From: Bacillota bacterium
GTDB lineage: Bacteria > Bacillota > Bacilli > Alicyclobacillales > SLC66
Assembly: GCA_021821085.1 (NCBI GenBank)
Contig: JAKACV010000025.1
Coordinates: forward strand, 1 to 36,197
Length of the DNA: 36,197 nt
Direction: 5' to 3'
A model generated the notes under the pieces. The model was not told where the DNA came from, ran no database searches, and worked only from the letters and a program-made list of their open reading frames with translations. Of the stretch, positions 8,136 through 16,287 are shown in pieces (positions within the stretch are counted from its first letter, which is position 1; every line of letters starts with the position of its first letter). The translations under genes were made by a program, and so were the position numbers.

Positions 8136-9206
8136 ATGGCGCACCAACTCGTCATCATTGGCGGCGGATATGCTGGAATGTATTTTTTGCGCACCACTTT
8201 AGAAATGATACCATCAGATGTAGAGATTACTTTAGTAGATCGATTGCCTAAAAGCCCCTTGAAGACAGAGTTCTACAGTATTGCGGCCGGCACCTCATCC
8301 CTAAAAGAGGTCACCTTGCCTTTTCCCATACATCCTCAATTGACTGTTGTGTATGATGAGGTGATTGGAATCGATCAAGGAAAAAAGCAATTGACGTTAC
8401 GTGAGACTGATGCTTTACCATATGATACGCTCATCGTTGCACTTGGTTGTGTGGATCGTTTTCACCATATAAAAGGTGCTGAGGAGTATTCACTTAGTCT
8501 GCAAAGTCTAAAACGGGCTCAGATTACAGGGCATGAAATTTTGACGTTAGATGCCTATCGGTCTGTGGTATTGATTGGAGCGGGGTTAACTGGCGTGGAA
8601 CTCGCGGCAGAGTTGCGAGAGACGCGTCATGATTTGAATATTACGCTCATTGATCGAAATGATCTCGTTCTAAATGGATTTTCCGATAAATTGCGGCAAT
8701 ATGTAGAAACCTGGTTAGTTTCACATGATATTCAGTCGCTTCATGGCATAAAAACGCGCGAGATTTTTCCAGATCATTTAGAGCATCAAGAAGGGGAAGT
8801 ACCTTATGATAAGTTAGTTTGGACGGCAGGTATCCAAGCTAATCCATTTGTACAATGCATTGAGTATGCAGAGTTTGATTCGGTTGGTCGCGTGATCGTC
8901 GATGAAGAACAGTCTATTCCAGGTGATTCCTCCATTTACGTGATTGGCGATTGTGCTGCGTCGGACCATCCTCCAACAGCGCAATTGGCTGAATTTCACG
9001 GCGAGTATGTTGGACAAGTATTACTTGCTAAGTGGCGGAATCAGCAAGTGACGAAACGAACATTTTCTGCAAAGGGGACATTAGGATCGCTTGGTCGCGG
9101 ATCTGGGTTTGGGACACTTAAAGGAGTGGATATGGCGGGAAAAATTCCGCGAATGCTAAAAAGTGGAGTTCTTTGGTCTTATAAAAAGCACGTGGAGAGA
9201 ACATAG
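8136..9206 (+). CDS. NDH-2-like FAD-dependent NAD(P)H oxidoreductase
   Basis: This is a two-dinucleotide-binding flavoprotein of 356 residues related to type II NADH dehydrogenases such as Bacillus YumB and YutJ. The FAD-binding GGGYAGM motif is at the very N-terminus, the NAD(P)H-binding GAGLTGVELAAEL motif is near residue 150, and the flavin-contacting VIGDCA motif is near residue 270. At the place where NDH-2 enzymes have the quinone-site AQxAxQ, this protein reads AQLAEF. It is also shorter than the roughly 400 residues typical of NDH-2, so membrane quinone reduction is uncertain. Alternatives are a ferredoxin- or thiol-linked reductase. The ATG at 8136 has GGAGG upstream. The 3' end overlaps a tandem repeat. 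Confidence 0.85.
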   Translation: MAHQLVIIGGGYAGMYFLRTTLEMIPSDVEITLVDRLPKSPLKTEFYSIAAGTSSLKEVTLPFPIHPQLTVVYDEVIGIDQGKKQLTLRETDALPYDTLIVALGCVDRFHHIKGAEEYSLSLQSLKRAQITGHEILTLDAYRSVVLIGAGLTGVELAAELRETRHDLNITLIDRNDLVLNGFSDKLRQYVETWLVSHDIQSLHGIKTREIFPDHLEHQEGEVPYDKLVWTAGIQANPFVQCIEYAEFDSVGRVIVDEEQSIPGDSSIYVIGDCAASDHPPTAQLAEFHGEYVGQVLLAKWRNQQVTKRTFSAKGTLGSLGRGSGFGTLKGVDMAGKIPRMLKSGVLWSYKKHVERT

Positions 9207-9233
9207 TGGAGAGAACATAGTGGAGAGAACATG
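9192..9233 (+). repeat. Three tandem 14-base repeats across the NDH-like stop codon
   Basis: GTGGAGAGAACATA occurs at 9192-9205 and 9206-9219, and a third copy at 9220-9233 ends in G instead of A. The TAG stop is formed at the junction of copies one and two. The pattern is a local slippage duplication of the gene end. Confidence 0.9.
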
Positions 9234-9257
9234 CATGTAGCGTTTGTGGATGTTTAG

Positions 9258-9287
9258 TTGACTGTAAGTTTAGTGAGTTGGTATACT
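9258..9287 (+). promoter_or_regulatory. Promoter of the fluoride-riboswitch/crcB operon
   Basis: TTGACT at 9258-9263 and TATACT at 9282-9287 are separated by 18 bp; each matches the SigA consensus at five of six bases. Transcription would start near 9294, just before the riboswitch aptamer. Confidence 0.75.
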
Positions 9288-9299
9288 ATTGATAACTCA

Positions 9300-9355
9300 A
9301 TACTGCGATGGAGCTCGCGTAATTTCCCGAGTTGGGAATAATGGCCCCTACAGGA
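9300..9355 (+). ncRNA. Fluoride riboswitch (crcB motif)
   Basis: The aptamer shows the conserved GCGATGGAGCTCGC helix-loop at 9305-9318 and a short stem TTCCC/GGGAA (9323-9337). The invariant TAATGGCCCCTAC strand follows at 9339-9351 and closes the pseudoknot. This order and these core bases match the known fluoride aptamer. The 3' CCCCTACA strand also pairs with a downstream TGTAGGGG, providing a terminator that ligand binding would prevent. The riboswitch directly precedes two fluoride-channel genes, which is the usual target. Confidence 0.92.
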
Positions 9356-9395
9356 TCACTCGAGGAGAGTGACTTTGTAGGGGTCTATTTGTTTA
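9345..9395 (+). terminator. Riboswitch-controlled terminator
   Basis: CCCCTACA (9345-9352) pairs with TGTAGGGG (9376-9383), with an inner ATCACTC/GAGTGA stem, followed by TCTATTTGTTT. The first arm is part of the aptamer, so the two structures exclude each other. Fluoride should favour read-through into crcB. Confidence 0.85.
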
Positions 9396-9412
9396 TGTAT
9401 GGGGGAGAGTCA

Positions 9413-9850
9413 ATGAATATTCAAATAGAGAAGGCACTTCAATATTTGGTTATTGCTGTATTTTCTGTTCTGGGGGCATTGGCGCGGCAAGAAATTGAGA
9501 TCTTGATACATCCGCTGGCTGGTAGTGGATTTCCACTTGCGACGTTACTTATAAATTTGACGGGGGCGTTTTTTCTTTCATGGTTTTATACATTGACCAT
9601 CGCGCGTTCACGGTTCCCGCAATGGTTGCGAACAGGGATTGGCACAGGATTTGTGGGGTCTTATACTACGTTTTCTACATTTATGGTAGAGTCCGAAACG
9701 CTGTTGTCACACGGATCTATACTGGTCGCTCTTTTCTATCTTTTCATTAGTTTTGTAGGCGGATTTGCATTGGCTCTACTTGGAGTGCGATTAGCGCACC
9801 GTTATACAGCGCCAAAGACTGCAAGTGAAGAGGGGGAGTGTGCGAGATGA
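9413..9850 (+). CDS. crcB1: Fluoride channel subunit CrcB/Fluc, first copy
   Basis: Fluc proteins form dual-topology dimeric channels that let cytoplasmic fluoride leave. The 145-residue product has four predicted membrane helices. Family signatures are LATLLINLTGAFFLSW in helix two and the GFVGSYTTFSTFMVE pore segment. The ATG at 9413 is preceded by GGGGGAG; the frame is open upstream into the riboswitch, but those codons are not expected to be translated. It overlaps the second copy by four bases (ATGA), so the two subunits are probably translationally coupled and form a heterodimer, as in other Bacillota with paired genes. Confidence 0.95.
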   Translation: MNIQIEKALQYLVIAVFSVLGALARQEIEILIHPLAGSGFPLATLLINLTGAFFLSWFYTLTIARSRFPQWLRTGIGTGFVGSYTTFSTFMVESETLLSHGSILVALFYLFISFVGGFALALLGVRLAHRYTAPKTASEEGECAR

Positions 9851-10209
9851 CAGATTGGCTAGGAATCGCATTAGGTGGAGTGGCTGGAGCATGGATGCGC
9901 TTTTTTGTAACGAATCGCGTTAATTCTATTTGGAATAAACAATTTCCACTCGCCACATTTCTTATCAACATTACAGGAGCCTTTTTTCTCGGGTTTTTAT
10001 ACACAGCTGTACGTCCACATAATTTGCTTGATATTTGGCTGCGAAATTCCATCGGGGTTGGGTTCATCGGTGCCTACACTACCTTTTCGACAATGATGTA
10101 CGAAACCATGACCCTATTTACACTTCGCCACCTCAAAATAATGGCATGGTATATTACGGCAAGCGTTTTACTCGGTTTACTTGGGGCTTATCTAGGAACT
10201 TCGATCTAG
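9847..10209 (+). CDS. crcB2: Fluoride channel subunit CrcB/Fluc, second copy
   Basis: This is the partner of the preceding gene, 120 residues with four membrane helices. It carries LATFLINITGAFFLGF and GFIGAYTTFSTMMYE, the same signatures in the same order. Its ATG at 9847 overlaps the TGA of the first copy, with GAGGGGGAG eight bases upstream inside that gene. It is shorter at both ends than copy one. The two copies are clearly diverged, so each probably fixes one membrane orientation of an obligate heterodimer (inference from known paired Fluc systems). Confidence 0.95.
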   Translation: MTDWLGIALGGVAGAWMRFFVTNRVNSIWNKQFPLATFLINITGAFFLGFLYTAVRPHNLLDIWLRNSIGVGFIGAYTTFSTMMYETMTLFTLRHLKIMAWYITASVLLGLLGAYLGTSI

Positions 10210-10233
10210 TACACAGATCGCTCGTATGAAAAG

Positions 10234-10273
10234 GCAAAGGAGCAGGAGCGATAGGAGTACACCTGCCCTTTGC
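10234..10273 (-). terminator. Terminator between convergent crcB2 and thioredoxin-like genes
   Basis: GCAAAGG-A-GCAGG (10234-10246) pairs with CCTGC-CCTTTGC (10262-10273), a 12 bp stem with one bulged A. On the minus strand it is followed by CTTTTC, so it best ends the thioredoxin-like gene. It may serve both directions. Confidence 0.7.
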
Positions 10274-10281
10274 TCATATGA

Positions 10282-10599
10282 CTATGCTAATGTACCTAAG
10301 AATTCCATGATTTGAGGTTTGGTTTTTGCGAACTTACTGTGTAAATGAGCCACTTTTTCTCCGTTTTTGTAGATGAGTAAACTGGGTACCCCACGAACTT
10401 CATAGTGTTCGCTAAGATTGGGGAATTCTTCAGCGTTGATTTCGTACCAGTCTTTGTCTGGATGGCTTGCGATGATCTCGTCGATGAAACGATTTAAGTT
10501 TTTGCAGTCTGGGCACCATGTAGTAATGAACTTCATGACTGTATAGTGATCTTTTGCAATGGCGTCTTCAAATAGTTTTTCAGATGTGATGATTTGCAT
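10282..10599 (-). CDS. Thioredoxin-family protein (WCPDC active site)
   Basis: This is a single-domain cytoplasmic thioredoxin-fold protein of 105 residues. The active site is WCPDC near residues 28-32, differing from the WCGPC of general thioredoxin and resembling Bacillus YtpP-type proteins. The cis-proline loop is visible as RGVPSLLIYKNGEKV. No signal peptide or membrane helix is present. The ATG at 10599 has TAAGGAGGA upstream, and an extended -10 promoter lies 30 bases further. The partner reductase or substrate is not shown by the context. Confidence 0.92.
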   Translation of the reverse strand: MQIITSEKLFEDAIAKDHYTVMKFITTWCPDCKNLNRFIDEIIASHPDKDWYEINAEEFPNLSEHYEVRGVPSLLIYKNGEKVAHLHSKFAKTKPQIMEFLGTLA

Positions 10600-10628
10600 G
10601 ATGATTCCTCCTTAGTTACTTACCTTTT

Positions 10629-10637
10629 ATTATACCA
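10629..10637 (-). promoter_or_regulatory. Extended -10 promoter for the thioredoxin-like gene
   Basis: The minus strand reads TGGTATAAT, a perfect -10 with the TGn extension, 30 bases upstream of the ATG. No convincing -35 is seen. Confidence 0.6.
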
Positions 10638-10755
10638 TGTAGAGAATAGGATCATCGTGTAAAATAAAAAGTATGCATCATGGTATTGAGGAATCCGCTC
10701 AATGCTGATAATATCATCATAGTATATATTTCATCTATGGGGAGGGGTGTTACGG

Positions 10756-11961
10756 ATGTTAGTTCAAACCCAAGATGGTACAGCTACTGTTCTTCATCCT
10801 ATGGAAGAGAAGCCGACACATCTAGGACTCATGGGTTTTGCGCATTTTTTGAATGACGGTTCCGCAAATTATTTGCCGGGCATATTACCGGCCATCTTGT
10901 TTGCATTACATGAACCTCCTGCAATGGCAGGAGTCCTGATGGCGGCTCTCCTTATTGGGCAGGCTCTACAGCCTTTTACGGGTATTTGGGCAGATCGCGT
11001 CGGTGGGCGTCTGATTTTCATTATCGGTCTTATTGGTAGCTCTTTAGGGGGGGCGCTGCTTGGTTTTAGCCATCATCTGTGGGTATTGATTTTGTTTTTG
11101 TTTATGATTGGAATTGGCAATGCAATGTTTCATCCGCAAGCGTTAGCGATTGTTCGCAGTTCGGTTAATCAAAAAAGGCAAGGGTTAGGTCTATCTGCAT
11201 TTCTTGTCGGTGGAGAGTTTGGGCGCGGTGTGTTTCCTATGCTGACAAGTTGGATTGTTGTTTCTCTCGGGTTGATTAATTTATGGTTGTTATTTATTCC
11301 GACCTTGCTCATTGTTCCTTTTCTATTGCACTATTCGCCTCGTTTGCCCGCACAAAATAAGGAAGCGCGCAAAATTAATTGGAGTCATCATGCGAAACCC
11401 ATGTCGTTTTTAGTCAGTTTTGCTAGCTTGCGCTCACTTATTATTTATGGTGTAGTCACATTCATTCCTGTGCTTTGGCATGCACGGGGAGGAAATCTTG
11501 TAGTCGGTGCCTCGATTATTACGACATTGCTTGTTGTGGGGATTGTTGGAAATTTACTCGGCGGGCATTTGGCAGATCGGTATGGCCGGCGTTCTCTTCT
11601 TATTATGTCAAGTGCATTTTCTGCCGTCTTTGTCGGACTACTTGCTGTCGTAAACGGTCCATTGTTGTGGATTATCGCAGGATTACTCGGGATTGCCCTT
11701 TTCTCTAGCGTTCCTGTCACGGTTTTAGTTGGTCAAGATATCTTTCCGGAAAACCGCTCTCTTGGATCGGGCATCGCACTCGGTCTTGCAAATGGGGTTG
11801 GAGCGATTTTGGTTCTCGTGATTGGGATGTTCATTGGGTCGATTGGTGTGTCTGGCATCCTACTTTTGATTGGATTTCTAGGGCTGATTGATACAGGGAT
11901 TGCCATTGTAATGCCAAGATCAATGACAAAGCATGAAGGTACTTCATCTGCACATGCATAG
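10756..11961 (+). CDS. MFS transporter, fosmidomycin-resistance (Fsr) type
   Basis: This is a twelve-helix major facilitator of 401 residues. The FAHFLNDGSANYLPGILPAI first helix and the GNAMFHPQALAIV segment are hallmarks of the Fsr family, known from Escherichia coli as a fosmidomycin exporter. The MFS loop motif appears twice, as DRVGGR after helix two and DRYGRRSL after helix eight, showing the two six-helix halves. A GTG nine bases upstream directly abuts the GGGGAGG, so the ATG at 10756, eight bases from that site, is preferred. The natural substrate is unknown. The gene stands alone and ends at a long palindrome. Confidence 0.88.
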   Translation: MLVQTQDGTATVLHPMEEKPTHLGLMGFAHFLNDGSANYLPGILPAILFALHEPPAMAGVLMAALLIGQALQPFTGIWADRVGGRLIFIIGLIGSSLGGALLGFSHHLWVLILFLFMIGIGNAMFHPQALAIVRSSVNQKRQGLGLSAFLVGGEFGRGVFPMLTSWIVVSLGLINLWLLFIPTLLIVPFLLHYSPRLPAQNKEARKINWSHHAKPMSFLVSFASLRSLIIYGVVTFIPVLWHARGGNLVVGASIITTLLVVGIVGNLLGGHLADRYGRRSLLIMSSAFSAVFVGLLAVVNGPLLWIIAGLLGIALFSSVPVTVLVGQDIFPENRSLGSGIALGLANGVGAILVLVIGMFIGSIGVSGILLLIGFLGLIDTGIAIVMPRSMTKHEGTSSAHA

Positions 11962-11968
11962 GAACGTA

Positions 11969-11996
11969 AGTGGGCACTCTAGATAGAGTGCCCACT
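11969..11996. terminator. Perfect palindrome between convergent MFS and copA genes
   Basis: AGTGGGCACTCTA (11969-11981) and TAGAGTGCCCACT (11984-11996) are exact inverted 13-mers separated by two bases. They begin eight bases after the MFS stop and 39 bases before the copA stop. Neither side has a T-run, so termination would be weak or factor-assisted; the location suggests a shared bidirectional terminator. Confidence 0.6.
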
Positions 11997-12034
11997 GGTA
12001 ATACATGTAATCGATCATTGCTTTTTGGCTGTGC

Positions 12035-14221
12035 TTAAGCCATGAGTTTTATGCTTTCTTTGCGTAATTGTAGGCTATTTATAACGACAGTTACAGAACT
12101 TAACGCCATAGCAGCACCGCATATCATTGGATTAAGAAATCCAATCGCCGCAAGTGGAATTCCAATGACATTATAGAGCAGCGCCCAAAATAGGTTTTGG
12201 CGAATTTTACGCATCGTTAGTTCAGACAATTCTAATGCATGTAAAAATCGATGTGTATCGGAACTCATGATAACAATATCTGCTGCCTCAAGTGCCACGT
12301 CCGTTGCTGTACCAAGTGCGATTCCAACGTCTGCAGCGACGAGCGCGGGGGCATCGTTCACCCCATCGCCAATCATGGCGACTGTTTTTCCAGCAGTTTT
12401 TAGCTCTTGAATAATGATTGCTTTTTGAGCGGGGGACCTGCCCGCATGAATATCCTCGATGTGGAGTGGATTCGCGATTGCTTGCGCCGCACAGAGGTTA
12501 TCTCCTGTGACAAGAATTACGTGAAACGCAGCATCGCGTAGTCGCTGTACTGTTTTGAATGCATCCGGTTTAATGGTGTCCGTTAGTGCAAGAACGCCCA
12601 TGGGAAGCTCCTCACTTGTGACAAACACTGTCGTTTTCCCTTGTGATTCAAATGCCGCTATCTGTTTTTCCAACAGTGAATCTAGTTGTTTTGAGTGGGG
12701 CTTCGGTTTGCCTACAAAAATTTTCTTGCCGCGAAGTATTCCTTGTACGCCAACTCCTGGAATTACTTCTGTATGGTCTGCCGATTCGAACTGGTATCCT
12801 TGTGCTACTGCACATTGATAAATAGCGGTTGCAATTGGGTGTTCTTGCTCTGCCTCCATTGCGGCAGCCGTTTTGATTAATGCGGCAGGAGTAACGCCGT
12901 GTATTGGCATGATGTCACTTACAACCATCTCTCCCGCAGTGAGTGTACCAGTTTTGTCGAAGACAACTGTGTCGATTTGCATTAAACGTTCGAGGTACTC
13001 TCCACCTTTTACTAAAATTCCACGTTTTGCTCCGATTTCTGTTCCTACCATAATTGCCGTTGGGGTAGCGAGTCCTAGTGCGCATGGGCAGGCGATGACA
13101 AGTACGCTTACAGCCGGTAACCACGCTGCATCAAAATTGCGCATAATCATCCAAAACAAGAAGGTTGCAGCGGAAAGTAGTAGGACGACGGGTACAAAAA
13201 TGCCACTAATCGCATCAGCCAAACGTTGCACAGGAGCTTTTGAACCCTGTGCCGATTCAACCATTTGCATAATTTGAGCGAGTAATGTATCTGAACCAAC
13301 TCGGGTAATGCGTACCAAAATCGAATTCCCCTGATTAATTGTGGCGCCTACAACCACATCGCCAGGACCTTTTAGTACGGGAAGTGATTCGCCCGTTAGT
13401 AACTGTTCATTCATCATTGTAGATCCGGAGAGGACAACTCCATCACTAGGAACTGGTTCACCGCGATAAATTCGAACGAAATCACCTACATGCAGGTCTG
13501 TGACTGGGATATCTTTCTCTTTCCCCGCTATAATGGTGTGTGCAGTGGTCGCTTCTAGATTTGCAAGTGTACTTACGGCATCACTCGAAGCCAATTTGGC
13601 TTTTTTCTCAAGTAATTTTCCAAGGAAAATCACCGTGATCACTGTGGCTGAACTGTCAAAGTAGAGTTCCGTATGTCCCTGTAGCCATAGTATGAGACTA
13701 TATCCATAGGCCACGGTGGACGAGAGCGCTACGAGTACATCCATATTTGTTGAATGATTAATCAGAGAATAGAAGGCACCTTTGTAAAAACGCCGACCTA
13801 CATAGAACTGCACAGGTGTGGCAAGTACAAAACTCACCCACGTAGGCAATGTAGAACTATGCATTTTGATCATAAAAAACATTTGGATCAAGAGAGGTAG
13901 AGTAAGTATGGCGGAAAGTAAAAATTCACGCAAATCAGCGCGGTATGCAGCCTCCTTTTCGATGCGTGATGCACGAATATCCTGATTGGTAACGACCTTT
14001 GCGCCATAGCCAATCTTGCCAATGGCTGCAACAACGACCTCCTCTTGTAGTGAATCATCAAGCAAAATGACATGGGCCTTTTCTGACGCTAAGTTCACGT
14101 GAATGGAACTTACGCCATCTAGTTTGCTCACTGTCTTTTCAATGCGCAGCGCACATGCCGCGCACGACATGCCTGAGATATCCAATTCAAATTCCTTTTG
14201 TTGTATGTGTGTGGATTCCAT
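12035..14221 (-). CDS. copA: Copper-translocating P1B-type ATPase
   Basis: This is a P1B-1 ATPase of 728 residues that would export Cu(I) from the cytoplasm or load copper enzymes. It has one N-terminal metal-binding domain (GMSCAAC, Cys20 and Cys23). Eight membrane helices follow, with the transmembrane metal site CPC near residue 377, the actuator loop GESLPV, the phosphorylation site DKTGT (Asp422), the nucleotide-domain HP pair in EQEHPIATAI and the hinge GDGVNDAPA. The ATG at 14221 has GAGGGGC just upstream. A TTG six codons earlier lacks a site. It lies 115 bases after ctaA on the same strand with no clear terminator, which suggests a link to copper loading of cytochrome oxidase as well as copper tolerance. 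Confidence 0.95.
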   Translation of the reverse strand: MESTHIQQKEFELDISGMSCAACALRIEKTVSKLDGVSSIHVNLASEKAHVILLDDSLQEEVVVAAIGKIGYGAKVVTNQDIRASRIEKEAAYRADLREFLLSAILTLPLLIQMFFMIKMHSSTLPTWVSFVLATPVQFYVGRRFYKGAFYSLINHSTNMDVLVALSSTVAYGYSLILWLQGHTELYFDSSATVITVIFLGKLLEKKAKLASSDAVSTLANLEATTAHTIIAGKEKDIPVTDLHVGDFVRIYRGEPVPSDGVVLSGSTMMNEQLLTGESLPVLKGPGDVVVGATINQGNSILVRITRVGSDTLLAQIMQMVESAQGSKAPVQRLADAISGIFVPVVLLLSAATFLFWMIMRNFDAAWLPAVSVLVIACPCALGLATPTAIMVGTEIGAKRGILVKGGEYLERLMQIDTVVFDKTGTLTAGEMVVSDIMPIHGVTPAALIKTAAAMEAEQEHPIATAIYQCAVAQGYQFESADHTEVIPGVGVQGILRGKKIFVGKPKPHSKQLDSLLEKQIAAFESQGKTTVFVTSEELPMGVLALTDTIKPDAFKTVQRLRDAAFHVILVTGDNLCAAQAIANPLHIEDIHAGRSPAQKAIIIQELKTAGKTVAMIGDGVNDAPALVAADVGIALGTATDVALEAADIVIMSSDTHRFLHALELSELTMRKIRQNLFWALLYNVIGIPLAAIGFLNPMICGAAMALSSVTVVINSLQLRKESIKLMA

Positions 14222-14336
14222 AGAGCCCCTCGCATCCAAACTTGTGGTGTGGAACCGCGTAGTTTGTCTATGTCGGTCCTTGCTTACAACTTATTCAGAG
14301 CAAGTCCAGAACATGCGAGGCGACGAAATGTATCAA

Positions 14337-15320
14337 TCAGTGTTCAAGAATGAGATGTTCTGCAGACTTAAGTCGAGAATGAGGTTCAGGTAGAGCTTGT
14401 AGTGCCATATAGCACATCGTACCAAAAAGTGCAGTTACGACAGCTGTATGTATCATTTGTGCAAGTAAACTAATATGACTTGCGATGAGTAACACACCAG
14501 CCGCTAGTTGTAACAAGGTAAACGCAAGTGTGAGAAGACTTCCACGCCATAAGTCGGGTCGGCTTTTTCGAATGACATAGGACTGCGAAACTAGGTGAAT
14601 GACGACGATGAGCAACCCAACTGCAATGGTGCGATGTAAAGAATCGATCCACCATGCGCCGTGTGGAGCAAGTCGCAGTTCTGTGGGAAGGACTAATCCG
14701 CGAAAGTGATCGGCCGTGCCTGAATTCGCAACATAAGCTCCGATATACATCGCTACATACAAATAGGAGATGGCAAACCAAACAGATTTTCCGTAGGATT
14801 TCGTTACTGAAATTGGACGTAATGTGGCAGTATGTGCAACACGGTTGCTAGCCTGTCGTCGATCAATTTGGCGGATGACGATATAGAGTAATAAAACTGC
14901 CGAAAAGGCAATGAGCGATACACCAAAATGCGTCGCCAGTTCTGTTGGTGGATCACCAAAGACGACTCCAAGAGCGCCCAGTAACGCTTCGATAAAAACA
15001 AATCCAATTGAAATCAGGGATAGTGCGCGCACTTCTACATAGCGACCATAAATGATCCAGGCAAATACAGACAATGCGATTAGAAGAAGGCTGACCACTC
15101 CTACTATTCCGCGGTGTGCGTATTCGATGATCGTATGAATATCCCAAGTGGATGGAATCACCTGATTATTGCAAAGTGGCCATTGTCGACCGCAACCAAG
15201 CGCCGAACCAGTGTCAGTGTCGATAAACCCCATGGTGTTAACTATAAATATACCAATTGGGCTACTGATGGACAATATTTTCGTGATTCGTTTACTGATG
15301 CCTATATGTAGCGGTTGCAC
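14337..15320 (-). CDS. ctaA: Heme A synthase
   Basis: CtaA/COX15 oxidises heme O to heme A in the membrane for aa3-type oxidases. The 327-residue protein has eight predicted helices in two four-helix halves. Conserved histidines occur in EYAHRGIVG, THFGVSL, DSLHRTIAVG and the MIHTAVV helix. An extracytoplasmic loop carries a cysteine pair (GCGRQWPLCNN), as in Bacillus CtaA. GTG at 15320 lies seven bases after AGAGGG; a TTG at 15338 immediately abuts the ctaB stop and has no own site, so the GTG is preferred. It is the second gene of ctaB-ctaA. Confidence 0.95.
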   Translation of the reverse strand: MQPLHIGISKRITKILSISSPIGIFIVNTMGFIDTDTGSALGCGRQWPLCNNQVIPSTWDIHTIIEYAHRGIVGVVSLLLIALSVFAWIIYGRYVEVRALSLISIGFVFIEALLGALGVVFGDPPTELATHFGVSLIAFSAVLLLYIVIRQIDRRQASNRVAHTATLRPISVTKSYGKSVWFAISYLYVAMYIGAYVANSGTADHFRGLVLPTELRLAPHGAWWIDSLHRTIAVGLLIVVIHLVSQSYVIRKSRPDLWRGSLLTLAFTLLQLAAGVLLIASHISLLAQMIHTAVVTALFGTMCYMALQALPEPHSRLKSAEHLILEH

Positions 15321-15338
15321 GATACATCCCTCTTTCAA

Positions 15339-16256
15339 TTAGAGTGCGGAACTGACGATCATGAAGATGAAGAGCAGGGGTAAATACAGTAGAGAATACG
15401 CAAATGTTCGCCTAGCCCAGACAAATGTCGTATCAGATTCAAAGAGTGTGATCACGGTTAAGGTAATAAAGAGCAGACCGACGGTACCTGCAATGATGAG
15501 GTAAAGTGAACTGACTGTATGTGTGAAGTAAAGCAGTGATGAGGTCAGCGTCAGGCAGACCGCATAGAGCACACTTTGTCGTTTTGTTTTACGTGCTCCT
15601 CGCACGACAGGCATCATGGGAATGCCGGCACGTGCGTAATCTGCACTACGATACAGTGCGAGAGACCAAAAATGCGGTGGCGTCCACATGAAGATGACTG
15701 CAAACATGATGAGCGCAGGTAGTCCGATTTGTCCTGTAACGGCAGTCCAGCCGATGAGTGGGGGAAAGGCTCCCGCACCGCCGCCAATGACGATGTTTTG
15801 CGGTGTTCGGCGCTTTAGCCACATGGTATAGATGACAATGTAGTAAAAGGCGCCCAACATAGCGAGTATCGCGGCTAATGGGTTAACTGCGGTATACAGA
15901 ATGAAAAACGAGAGGACAATTAATGTGATGCCAAATACAAGTACTTCGCGTGGCGTAATAAGCCCACTTGGTAAGGGACGTTTTTGCGTTCGCTCCATTA
16001 ATGCGTCAATGTCTCGGTCATACCACATATTCAGAGCTGCTGCACCGCCAGATGAGAGTGCAAGTCCAAGTAATGCGGCACTTGTTATGCGAAAATCAGG
16101 CAAGCCTTTATGGGCAACCATCATCGCACACAGCTCCGTAAAGAGCAGCATGATCTGAATGCGCGGTTTTGTGACTTCATAATACGCCTGTGTGCTCTTA
16201 TAGACTTTTTGCACCCAATACTGACTTCTTGTACCCTCCGATTCAAATGCAGGCAA
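15339..16256 (-). CDS. ctaB: Protoheme IX farnesyltransferase (heme O synthase)
   Basis: This is a UbiA-type prenyltransferase that adds a farnesyl group to heme B to make heme O. The 305-residue protein has the first Asp-rich motif NMWYDRDIDALMERTQKRPL. The conserved cytoplasmic loop YTMWLKRRTPQNIVIGGGAG and the FMWTPPHFWSLAL helix with the heme-binding His are also present. About nine membrane helices are expected. It starts with TTG at 16256, after AGGAGAGTG. It is the first gene of the heme A pair, followed by ctaA after 18 bases. A long leader upstream contains the palindrome at 16288-16302. No oxidase subunit genes are in the window. Confidence 0.95.
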   Translation of the reverse strand: MPAFESEGTRSQYWVQKVYKSTQAYYEVTKPRIQIMLLFTELCAMMVAHKGLPDFRITSAALLGLALSSGGAAALNMWYDRDIDALMERTQKRPLPSGLITPREVLVFGITLIVLSFFILYTAVNPLAAILAMLGAFYYIVIYTMWLKRRTPQNIVIGGGAGAFPPLIGWTAVTGQIGLPALIMFAVIFMWTPPHFWSLALYRSADYARAGIPMMPVVRGARKTKRQSVLYAVCLTLTSSLLYFTHTVSSLYLIIAGTVGLLFITLTVITLFESDTTFVWARRTFAYSLLYLPLLFIFMIVSSAL

Positions 16257-16287
16257 CTATATTCACTCTCCTATACTTGGCACGAAC

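Noticed and set aside
9332-9412. Upstream extension of the first crcB gene
   Set aside because: These codons cover the riboswitch and its terminator; the ATG at 9413 has the ribosome-binding site and gives the family length.
14247-14259. Sequence GTGTGGAACCGCG resembling the T-box element of aminoacyl-tRNA-sensing leaders
   Set aside because: It is on the plus strand, where no gene follows, and the required stem I and antiterminator context are missing. A chance match.
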